This document shows positions 56,676-64,000 of a stretch of 64,000 bases of DNA, one piece after another (position 1 is the first letter of the stretch; each line of letters begins with the position of its first letter). Below the pieces are notes generated by a model. It saw only the letters and a list, made by a program, of their open reading frames with translations. It was not told where the DNA came from and ran no database searches. Where the stretch lies: NCBI GenBank assembly GCA_049325275.1, contig JBMOLU010000039.1, forward strand, positions 5,299 through 69,298, written 5' to 3'. A program made the position numbers and the translations under genes. The DNA is from CAIQJJ01 sp049325275. Its GTDB lineage: Bacteria > Chloroflexota > Anaerolineae > Anaerolineales > UBA4823.

Positions 56676-59600
56676 ATGAACAAACAGACTTCTCACTCCA
56701 AGGCGGCGCTGAGCGCACGCAATACGCTTGGTGTGCTGCTTGGCACTCCTGCCGATCGATGGAACTGGACGGTCTGGCGCGGCCTCGTCGCAGGCACGCA
56801 GGCACAGGGCGCCAACCTGATCGCCTTTATCGGTAGTTGGCTAAACGGCCCCGAAATCCTTAGAAATGAATCAAACATCGTCTACCGGCTTGCCAGCAAC
56901 CTGATTTTGGACGGCTTGATCACCCATCACGACGGCATGGGCAGTTATGTATCCATGCCAGAATTCACCGATTTTCTGAAGCAATTCGAGCCTTTGCCCA
57001 TGTTCAGCATCGAAAAAGGGCCAGAGGGGATGCCGTCGGTCAACTGGGACAGCTATGAAGGCATGCGCAAGGTGATGGTTCACCTGATCGAAGTGCACGG
57101 CTGCCGCAAGATCGCCTTCCTGGGCGGTTTGCCCAATAACCAGGCGCACCAGGCGCGTTACCAGGCATACCTGGATACCCTGGGAGAATACAGTATTCCG
57201 CTGGACGAGCGCCTGGTGTTGAAAGAAAGAGCTTGGGGACGGCACGTCCCAACGACATTATTCGAAGACCGCCAATTAAAGGCAAAGACAGATATTGACG
57301 CCATTACGGGTGTCAATGACATCCAGTTGACAACCATCCTGCCTGACCTGATGAAGAAGTACGGCATTCGCGTGCCAGAAGATATCGCCATGGTGGGTTT
57401 CGACGATACCTTGCAAGGGCAGTTTTGCACGCACCCGCTGACCACCCTGCGCCCCCCCAGCATCGAATTGAGCGCCAAGGCAGCAGAGATTCTGTTGCGC
57501 ATGATCGCCGGGGAAGAAGTACCCAGGGAAACCCTGCTCCCCAGCGAATTGGTCGTACGCCAGTCTTGTGGCTGCCTTTCCAATGCGGTCATCCAGGCAG
57601 GCAAACGCCCTGCCCCTACGAGCAGCCCCAAACGGCTTGTCCCCTTCGAGCAAATCCGTCGGCGATGGGATAAGGGACTTCGCCAGGTTGCGGTGCAAGA
57701 AATGGCACAAAACGCAGCCGGCGCATTCAATGCGGCAGCCGGTGCGGACACGGTCGCTGAGATGGATGCGCTGAGCCAGGCCTTTTGGGACGATCTGGCT
57801 GCGCCTGCTGACGGCCAAGGCGAGGGCGGGAGTCAGTTCGTCGCTCTATTCAATAACTATCTAACTCGGACGGTGATCCATAAGGGCGATGCACAAAACT
57901 GGCAAAACGTCATCTCGAGCTTGCAAAACCACAGCCTGCCCTTGCTCGCCCGGCACACAGAACGCCAGATGATCGCTCAAAGGCTGTGGCAAGCCGCGCG
58001 CGTCCTGATCGGCGAAACTGCGCAGCGCTTTGCAAACGTACAAAAGTGGGAGGCTGGTTGGTACAATGATAACTTGCGCCAGATTGGCGAAACGCTGGTC
58101 ACCACCTTCGAAATGGAAAAGCTGAAGGAGGTGTTGGCCAACCAGTTGCCCAACCTGGGCGTTGTCCAGTGCTATCTTTCGCTGTACGAAAACTCACAAG
58201 AACCGACCGGAATGGCCCGCTTGATTCTGGCGTACAACCAAAACGGGCGCATCGAACTGCCCGTGGAAGGGCAATCCTTCCCTGCCCGCCAGTTGGTTCC
58301 CGCTGGGCTGCTGCCTGAAGACCGCCCCTGGAATCTGGTGGTGTTGCCACTCTATTTCGAACGCGAACACTTCGGCTTTGTCGCTGTAGAAACCAACCAC
58401 GATGACGGCAATATTTTTGATACTTTGCGCAACCAGATCAGTAGTGCCCTGCAAGGGGCCATGCTGGTCAAGCGGGTCAAAGAACGCTCTGACGAACTGG
58501 CGCGCCAGCAGTATATTTTGGATACGTTCATGGATAACGTGCCCGATCGTATCTACTTCAAAGATAAAGAAAGCCGCTTCACCCGCGTCAACAAAGCCCT
58601 GGTACAAAAACTTGGGCTGGAATCTCCCGAGCAGCTGCTCGGCAAAACGGACTTCGACTTTTTTCCCGCCGAGCAGGCCCAGAAGAAATACCAGGAAGAA
58701 CAGTCCATCGTCCAGTCCGGCCAACCGATCATGGGCTTTCAGGAACCGGATGGCGTGGATCAGTGGGCCGTTACCACGAAAATGCCGCTGCGCGATGAGC
58801 TTGGCAACATCGTGGGTACCTTTGGGATTTCGCGTGACGTCACCGAGCTGGTCAAAGCCAGACAAACTGCCGAGATTGCCCAGTCAGAATCGGAAAAAGC
58901 ACGCCAAAAGGCGGAAATTGCCCTCAGCGAAGTGGACTACGCCCGCCGGAAAGCAGAGGCCGAGCAGGCCAATGCCCAGGCAGCCAACGAACGCCTGGCA
59001 GCGCAGATATGGCTGACGAACGGCCAGGCGCTGCTCAACGAGCGCATGCGCGGTGAGCAAGATATCAACGTACTTGGCCGCAATGTCATTCAACAACTGT
59101 GTGAATACATGGGGGCCGACAGTGGCGCCCTTTACGTGAAAAACGACGATCTCTTGAACCTGGCGGGAAGTTATGCCACGCCCGGCAGCATTGCAACCAC
59201 CGTCAAGGTAGGAGAAGGCTTGTTGGGCGAAGCCGCTCTTTCACAAAAGATGATCCAGCGCACCCGCCTCTCCGGCAAACAACCCCTGATCAATTTAGGC
59301 TTGATCCAGGCCCCGCTACAAGCCATCGTCCTCTTGCCCTTTCTGTACGAGGGCGAGGTGATCGGGGTGATCGAGCTGGGATCCTTTGGCGAGTTCTCCG
59401 CTCAGCAGATTGAATTTTTGGACAAAGCCCTTGAAAGCGTGGCCGTGGCTTTTACCACAGCCCAGGCACGCAAGCGGGTGAACGAACTCTACGCCCAAAC
59501 CCGCCAGCAGGCCACCGATCTGCAGGCGCAGGAAGAAGAACTGCGCGCCACCAACGAAGAACTCGAAGCGCAAACAGAAAGCTTGCGTGCATCCGAAGCC

Positions 59601-61823
59601 AAACTGCGCCACAACCAGGCGGCACTGGAGGCTGCCAACGCCGAACTCGAAGAGAAGGCCCACGCCTTGCAGGAACAGCAGGTCAAGGTGGATCAGCAAA
59701 ATCGAGAGCTAGAGCGCAAGGCCGAAGAGTTGGCCATCGCCAGTAAGTACAAGTCCGAATTCCTGGCAAACATGAGCCACGAATTGCGTACACCGCTGAA
59801 CTCGATGCTGATCCTGGCCGGGATGCTTGCCAAAAATGAGACCGGCAACCTGACCAGTGACCAAGTTGAATCGGCCGAAATCATCCATTCCGGCGGCACG
59901 GACTTGCTTCACTTGATCAACGAAATCCTCGACCTGGCCAAGGTTGAGGCAGGTAAGATGGAATTTCACTTCGCCCCCATGGAATGGGACGTGCTGCTTG
60001 GCCGCATGCACGCCCAGTTCGATCCGCTAGCGCAGCGCAAGGGATTACAGTTCATCACGACCGTCGCCGAAGACGTGCCCGACAGCATCGTCACCGATAG
60101 CCAGCGCCTGGCGCAGATCGTCAAGAACCTGCTCTCGAATGCCTTCAAGTTCACCGAACAGGGCCATGTGACCCTGCGTATCGCTCGCCCGGTTGTTGGT
60201 GTGGACCTTTCGGCCAGCAACCTGACGCCGCAAACGGCTGTGGCCGTTTGTGTTATCGATACCGGCATCGGCATGACCTCCGAACAACAGAAAGTGGTCT
60301 TCGAAGCCTTCCAGCAGGCCGATGGCTCCACATCCCGCCAGTATGGTGGTACCGGCCTTGGCCTCGCCATCACGCGTGAAATGACCCAACACCTGGGTGG
60401 GCAGGTGATTCTGGCGAGTGAACCTGGCAAGGGCAGTACCTTCACCGTTTACCTGCCGATCGAACACCAGGGATCAGGCACTCAAGACGAACAACTCCCC
60501 ACCCAATCAGCCAACAAGCAGTACATGGAAACATACCCGCCAGAAAGCGCCCGGCCATCATCCAGCCCTGACCAACACAAAGCGCAACAAGCGATCGGCC
60601 ATCAAGAAGCATTCATCCCGGATGACCGCGCAGCTATCCAGCCTGAAGACAAAATCCTGCTGATCATCGAAGACGACCCCAAGTTTGCCAAAATCGTTCT
60701 CGACTATGCCCATCAGAAAGGTTTTAAGGCCGTGGCCACCAGCAACGGCGAAAACGCCATCGCCTTCTGCCAGGCGCAGCATCCTGCTGCCATTATCCTC
60801 GATCTCAATCTGCCCGGCATGAGCGGCTGGGACGTACTGGATGCACTTAAAGATGACCCTGATCTGCGCCATATCCCTGTCCATATTATATCGGCAGACA
60901 ACGAAGACCTTTCTGCTTATCAGCGTGGTGCGATGGGTTTCCTGACCAAGCCCGTCGACCAGCAAGACCTCGAAGAGGCTTTCAGCCGGATCGAGGGCTT
61001 CATTGCCGGCAAGATTAAGTCGCTCCTTCTTGTTGAAGACGACGATGCCTTACGCCTTTCTGTCAGAAAGCTGCTTGAAGGCTCCGACATCACCATTTGC
61101 GAAGCCGCCTCCGGCCAGGCTGCGCTCGAGTTGCTCAAAACACGCCACTTCGACTGCATGATTCTCGATCTCTCCCTCCCTGACATCTTCGGTCTCGAAT
61201 TGCTCAATCGTATCCACAGTGATGAATCTATCCCCAAGTGCCCCGTGATTATTTACACGGGCAAAGAACTCACCGCAGAGGAGAACGAGGAACTACATAA
61301 ATACACGGATAGTGTCATCGTAAAAGGCGCCAAGTCGCCGGATCGCCTGCTCGATGAAACGGCACTTTTCCTGCACCGCGTCGTGGCTGACATGCCTGAA
61401 GAGAAGCAAAAGACAATCCGCAAGTTACACAATTCTGAAGCAGCCTTGGATGGCAAACGCGTCATGATCGTGGATGATGATGCCCGTAATGCTTTTGCCC
61501 TTTCAAAGCTTCTGTCAGAGAAAGGCATCACCATGCATATCGCGCCCAATGCGACGCGGGCCATCGAGAATCTCGAAAGGCTGCCCGAGATCAACCTGAT
61601 TCTCACCGACATCATGATGCCCGGGATGGATGGCTATGAATTCATCAAAACTTTGCGCCAACAACCGCGCTTCAAAAAGATACCCATCATCGCCCTCACG
61701 GCAAGGGCAATGAAGGGCGATCGTGAAAAGTGTATCGATGCCGGGGCAAACGACTATCTTTCGAAGCCTATCGATCCTGAACGATTATTCTCTCTGCTCA
61801 GGGTGTGGTTGAGTAAACAGTAA
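56676..61823 (+). CDS. Cytoplasmic hybrid histidine kinase with LacI-type sensor and three receiver domains
   Basis: The 1715-residue protein has no signal or membrane helix. Residues about 15-310 form a LacI/GalR-type periplasmic-binding fold without DNA-binding helices (GVLLGTPADRWNWTVWRGLV..., VPEDIAMVGFDDT, LTTLRPP). Then come a degenerate GAF-like stretch, PAS (about 620-750, YFKDKESRFTRVNKALVQ), GAF (about 790-935), coiled coil, HisKA (His1035 in SHELRTPLN) and HATPase (DTGIGM, GGTGLGLAI). Three receivers follow, with Asp1376, Asp1498 and Asp1645. Ligand is unknown, probably a sugar or similar molecule. Confidence 0.93.
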   Translation: MNKQTSHSKAALSARNTLGVLLGTPADRWNWTVWRGLVAGTQAQGANLIAFIGSWLNGPEILRNESNIVYRLASNLILDGLITHHDGMGSYVSMPEFTDFLKQFEPLPMFSIEKGPEGMPSVNWDSYEGMRKVMVHLIEVHGCRKIAFLGGLPNNQAHQARYQAYLDTLGEYSIPLDERLVLKERAWGRHVPTTLFEDRQLKAKTDIDAITGVNDIQLTTILPDLMKKYGIRVPEDIAMVGFDDTLQGQFCTHPLTTLRPPSIELSAKAAEILLRMIAGEEVPRETLLPSELVVRQSCGCLSNAVIQAGKRPAPTSSPKRLVPFEQIRRRWDKGLRQVAVQEMAQNAAGAFNAAAGADTVAEMDALSQAFWDDLAAPADGQGEGGSQFVALFNNYLTRTVIHKGDAQNWQNVISSLQNHSLPLLARHTERQMIAQRLWQAARVLIGETAQRFANVQKWEAGWYNDNLRQIGETLVTTFEMEKLKEVLANQLPNLGVVQCYLSLYENSQEPTGMARLILAYNQNGRIELPVEGQSFPARQLVPAGLLPEDRPWNLVVLPLYFEREHFGFVAVETNHDDGNIFDTLRNQISSALQGAMLVKRVKERSDELARQQYILDTFMDNVPDRIYFKDKESRFTRVNKALVQKLGLESPEQLLGKTDFDFFPAEQAQKKYQEEQSIVQSGQPIMGFQEPDGVDQWAVTTKMPLRDELGNIVGTFGISRDVTELVKARQTAEIAQSESEKARQKAEIALSEVDYARRKAEAEQANAQAANERLAAQIWLTNGQALLNERMRGEQDINVLGRNVIQQLCEYMGADSGALYVKNDDLLNLAGSYATPGSIATTVKVGEGLLGEAALSQKMIQRTRLSGKQPLINLGLIQAPLQAIVLLPFLYEGEVIGVIELGSFGEFSAQQIEFLDKALESVAVAFTTAQARKRVNELYAQTRQQATDLQAQEEELRATNEELEAQTESLRASEAKLRHNQAALEAANAELEEKAHALQEQQVKVDQQNRELERKAEELAIASKYKSEFLANMSHELRTPLNSMLILAGMLAKNETGNLTSDQVESAEIIHSGGTDLLHLINEILDLAKVEAGKMEFHFAPMEWDVLLGRMHAQFDPLAQRKGLQFITTVAEDVPDSIVTDSQRLAQIVKNLLSNAFKFTEQGHVTLRIARPVVGVDLSASNLTPQTAVAVCVIDTGIGMTSEQQKVVFEAFQQADGSTSRQYGGTGLGLAITREMTQHLGGQVILASEPGKGSTFTVYLPIEHQGSGTQDEQLPTQSANKQYMETYPPESARPSSSPDQHKAQQAIGHQEAFIPDDRAAIQPEDKILLIIEDDPKFAKIVLDYAHQKGFKAVATSNGENAIAFCQAQHPAAIILDLNLPGMSGWDVLDALKDDPDLRHIPVHIISADNEDLSAYQRGAMGFLTKPVDQQDLEEAFSRIEGFIAGKIKSLLLVEDDDALRLSVRKLLEGSDITICEAASGQAALELLKTRHFDCMILDLSLPDIFGLELLNRIHSDESIPKCPVIIYTGKELTAEENEELHKYTDSVIVKGAKSPDRLLDETALFLHRVVADMPEEKQKTIRKLHNSEAALDGKRVMIVDDDARNAFALSKLLSEKGITMHIAPNATRAIENLERLPEINLILTDIMMPGMDGYEFIKTLRQQPRFKKIPIIALTARAMKGDREKCIDAGANDYLSKPIDPERLFSLLRVWLSKQ

Positions 61824-61884
61824 TGAATTGGATTGACATCAAGAGCTAGGACCGTGCCGCGTTATGCAGTTCAGGAGATATGCT

Positions 61885-62442
61885 ATGACAGACGAGTTGA
61901 TCTTTAGAACAAGGCAAGATTTCAGGGACTGGCTTTCTTCGAATAGTTCAGGCCAAGGCGTATGGCTAATCTTCGGGAAAGACGAATCCTTGGTCACCCT
62001 TACCGCGTCCGAAGCCCTTGAAGAAGCGCTTTGTTTTGGCTGGATTGATGGATTGTTGAAGAAGATAGATGAATCAACCTATAAAAAGTACTTCTCCCCG
62101 CGAAGAAAGGGGAGCCCGTGGTCGGAGAAGAACAAGAAGCTGGTAGACAAACTGATTGGCGAGAAATTGATGACCCATCGCGGGCTTGAAGCCATTGAAC
62201 AAGCAAAAAGAGATGGCCAATGGGATATCGTTCGAGATCGAGCAATTCCGGCCGAAAGATATGATGAATTCGAAAAGCTCATTCGGAGCAGCAAACTTGC
62301 CCTCGAAAATTTCAGAAAGATGCCGAAGTCAGCCAGGCAACAGTTTGTCGGCCTTTATTTTGAAGCAAAGAAAGAGGAGACGCGGGTAAGAAGGCTGGCC
62401 AAGCTAATCGGTTTGCTAGAACAGAATAAGAAGCCCATGTAA
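61885..62442 (+). CDS. YdeI/OmpD-associated family protein
   Basis: ATG 61885 lies nine bases after AGGAG. The 185-residue protein has TRQDFRDWLSSNSSGQGVWLIFGKDE, ALEEALCFGWIDGLLKKIDESTYKKYFSPRRKGSPWSEKNKKLVDKLI and a C-terminal helical region GRMPKSARQQFVGL-like (FRKMPKSARQQFVGLYFEAKKEETRVRRLAKL), the YdeI pattern. Members are linked to polymyxin and bacteriocin resistance in some bacteria, with no firm mechanism. Confidence 0.9.
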   Translation: MTDELIFRTRQDFRDWLSSNSSGQGVWLIFGKDESLVTLTASEALEEALCFGWIDGLLKKIDESTYKKYFSPRRKGSPWSEKNKKLVDKLIGEKLMTHRGLEAIEQAKRDGQWDIVRDRAIPAERYDEFEKLIRSSKLALENFRKMPKSARQQFVGLYFEAKKEETRVRRLAKLIGLLEQNKKPM

Positions 62443-63019
62443 ACGTTCTCCAACCTCCGTGCGGAGAAACTCATCAAACTGCGCATCTTTTGGCCTCCAG
62501 GGCGCATAGCGAGTTATCCACCACGATCATGCCGGTATTAGGAGCGAAGCACGTTTACAACCTCCATACGGGAGTTCTTCACACCCAACCCGGAAGGCCC
62601 TATTTATTCACCGCGCATGGCCAAAGTAGGAGCAATGACTATACAGCGGCACGTAGTAGCGAGGCTCGATGAACGCAGTGACCCCGGCGCCACCTTCTCC
62701 GGTAAAGATGACGCATTCGATCGTATTGTTGCGCAGGGCAATGCTATGCGTACTGCTGTCCACCGAATTCAAAATCGCCTTGATGCCAACCTGATCCCAT
62801 TGTTCGATCGGCATTTCGGCAATCTGAACATAACTAGTGCCGTAACTCAGATCGTTCTGAGCGGTGAAGGTGATTTCGAAGCGCTGCCCTTGTATGGGCA
62901 TCTACTGGGGAGTTCTTTTGGAAGAGCATTTGGCTATTTTGGATATAGAGACTCTTATCGGGAAAACAAAAACGGCCAGCCAACCGGCCGGCAGCATTCT
63001 CTGGTGGGAGAAGGGCGAT
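62443..63019. other. Gene-poor stretch after the YdeI gene
   Basis: Apart from the solute-binding-protein relic described separately, these bases hold no supported gene. Frames at 62490-62672 and 62617-63102 on the plus strand lack any family resemblance and the latter runs antisense to the relic. Confidence 0.4.
62608..62901 (-). pseudogene. Relic of an oligopeptide-type ABC substrate-binding protein (SBP_bac_5)
   Basis: The minus-strand frame reads QGQRFEITFTAQNDLSYG...QIAEMPIEQWDQVGIKAILNSVDSSTHSIALRNN...EPRYYVPLYSHCSYF. It resembles the region of extracellular peptide-binding proteins with RFEIT, LKEQW-x-KVGIK and EPRWYxP. An in-frame TAG lies directly upstream and no N- or C-terminal parts are present, so only about 97 codons remain. 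No permease or ATPase genes are nearby. Confidence 0.6.
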
Positions 63020-63217
63020 TTGGAAAATCGCCATTTAACTTTCGTAGTACTGTGTATCCTTATTCTTGGAACGTTTGCCTGTCAGCCCCGCGCATCCTAT
63101 GACCCGCGAGATAGCGAGATACCCGGAACGTATGCTGCGAATACCCCGGAGCTGTCAACAGAAAACGGCCCTTTTAGGCTGATGTGTAATAGGTGTGATG
63201 ATGTCCTCACTAATTGA
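63020..63217 (+). CDS. Short putative lipoprotein, probably truncated
   Basis: A TTG at 63020, preceded by GGGAGAAGGG, opens 65 codons with a lipoprotein signal (LTFVVLCILILGTFAC) and then QPRASYDPRDSEIPGTYAANTPELS. Chloroflexota and other lipoproteins with an 'IPGTY.N' start continue as beta-domains, but here the frame ends soon after, so it may be a truncated copy. It overlaps the next gene start by about 20 bases. Confidence 0.4.
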   Translation: MENRHLTFVVLCILILGTFACQPRASYDPRDSEIPGTYAANTPELSTENGPFRLMCNRCDDVLTN

Positions 63218-63794
63218 GCAGGTTCGTGTACATATTCAAAGCCCCAAACGGATTACTGAGTTGAATCAGTATTGGCCAGGGCAACGAAATCTGTTTCCTC
63301 CCACCACATTATTGGTGGTAGAGGCTGCAGAGAAGGAACTCGGTTTCACACTGCCTCCACTGCTTACTCAGCTTTACACACAAGTCGCCAATGGCGGCTT
63401 TGGCCCAGGTTATGGAATCTATGGGTTGGAAGGCGGCTATGCCAATCCCATCCCCCTTCCCCCAGATGATGTTGACAAAACAAAGGGTGGTATCCTGACG
63501 GACTGGTACTTTTGTTATAGGGGCACAGACGAACAAATACCAGAACTGGATTTTGATCTGCTGTCAGGTGGCAGGTCCACGCTTTTCATCGATCCGGAAC
63601 CCAGGCCAGACAACTGGGGATGGTTTGATAAGCTGTTGCCAATTTCGGATCATGGTTGTTGGCAGGCTTCTTGTATTGACTGCTCGAAACCTGATTTTCC
63701 CGTTTTTTACTTTGATGGTCAGGAGTGCCAATTAAGACCGAAATATCAGACATTCGATGAATGGATTGCGGATTGGCTCAATTCAGGTTCTTGA
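63198..63794 (+). CDS. SMI1/KNR4 family protein
   Basis: ATG 63198 (GTG 63195 and ATG 63201 are alternatives). The 198-residue protein matches SMI1/KNR4: FPPTTLLVVEAAEKELGFTLPPLLTQLYTQVANGGFGPGYGIYGLEGG, then LLPISDHGCWQASCIDCSKPDFPVFYFDGQEC and FDEWIADWL. Many relatives are immunity proteins in polymorphic toxin systems, but no toxin gene is adjacent in the window, so the role is open. Confidence 0.85.
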   Translation: MMSSLIEQVRVHIQSPKRITELNQYWPGQRNLFPPTTLLVVEAAEKELGFTLPPLLTQLYTQVANGGFGPGYGIYGLEGGYANPIPLPPDDVDKTKGGILTDWYFCYRGTDEQIPELDFDLLSGGRSTLFIDPEPRPDNWGWFDKLLPISDHGCWQASCIDCSKPDFPVFYFDGQECQLRPKYQTFDEWIADWLNSGS

Positions 63795-63991
63795 AAAGAG
63801 CGAAGCACGAGTGCTTGCCAATACGATGCTTTGAGAAGGAAAATTCACATCCGATTGTGCATCTTGCTGGCGGCTGTTTTTGATAAACTAAAACGGGCGC
63901 GATCAGTGGAACTTTGATAATTGAAAAGGGGCGCGGTCATAAAAGTTTCCGTTACCATTCAGGCAACAAACTGAAGGTAATGGAGGAGGAG

Positions 63992-64000
63992 ATGATTATT
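63992..64000 (+). CDS. Start of a gene cut by the window end
   Basis: An ATG at 63992 follows a strong GGAGGAGG. Only three codons are visible (Met-Ile-Ile), so nothing can be said of the product. Confidence 0.35.

Noticed and set aside
1..64000. tRNA or rRNA genes
   Set aside because: No T-loop-like GGTTCGAATCC with matching acceptor stem and no rRNA core sequence was seen by eye; a tRNAscan run could still find one.

Overview
The window looks like a chromosomal piece of a GC-rich member of the Chloroflexota (Anaerolineae/Caldilineae type). This is an inference from gene content: many PRC-barrel, YtxH, ChaB, DUF2267 and baeRF-type stress genes, a large secreted multidomain protein that ends in a short 'YLPIVIK'-like tail, and Chloroflexota-style lipoproteins. 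No rRNA, tRNA, CRISPR array, phage or full insertion sequence was recognised.

Layout. 1-9.6 kb is a stress and envelope-homeostasis block: DUF2254-like (cut by the window edge), YtxH, ChaB, AI-2E permease; then on the minus strand FMN reductase, dodecin, HtrA protease, Hsp20 and a baeRF protein; then PRC-barrel proteins and a GerMN lipoprotein. 9.7-12.8 kb holds an NYN nuclease, a DHA2 drug-efflux protein and an aldo/keto reductase. 12.9-22.1 kb is a central-carbon block: phosphoglycerate kinase, the complete pyruvate dehydrogenase complex (E1 alpha, E1 beta, E2, E3), a small Cys-rich protein, and an ADP-forming acyl-CoA synthetase fused to a GNAT acetyltransferase. 22.2-23.8 kb has three small stress or membrane genes.

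24.1-37.6 kb is a tightly packed cell-surface glycan cluster, with several 4- to 8-base gene overlaps. It combines ADP-heptose synthesis (a phosphoheptose isomerase domain fused to a GT4 glycosyltransferase, GmhB, HldE), three GT9 heptosyltransferase-like enzymes, a half-length GT9-like protein, a further GT4, two GT2 enzymes, an SDR and a carbamoyltransferase. The likely product is a carbamoylated heptose-containing surface glycan. It is followed by an apparent three-gene membrane operon (37.6-41.0 kb) encoding two related CWB2-like proteins, then PHP, CBS, OsmC and pterin dehydratase genes.

43.5-54.4 kb holds mostly minus-strand envelope genes: a GT39-like transferase, a peptidase-MA protein, a 1377-residue secreted metalloprotease/VWA protein with an excellent promoter, and ChrA. 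Among them is a plus-strand WD40 lipoprotein gene broken by one in-frame TAG. 54.4-64 kb contains decayed intergenic DNA, small unknown genes, a 1715-residue cytoplasmic hybrid histidine kinase with a LacI-type ligand-binding front end, and YdeI and SMI1 proteins.

Three copies of a roughly 103-bp element with inverted ends (MITE-like), one with an 8-bp target duplication, sit at gene boundaries at 4.9, 32.7 and 41.2 kb. One copy supplies the last codons and the stop of a heptosyltransferase gene.
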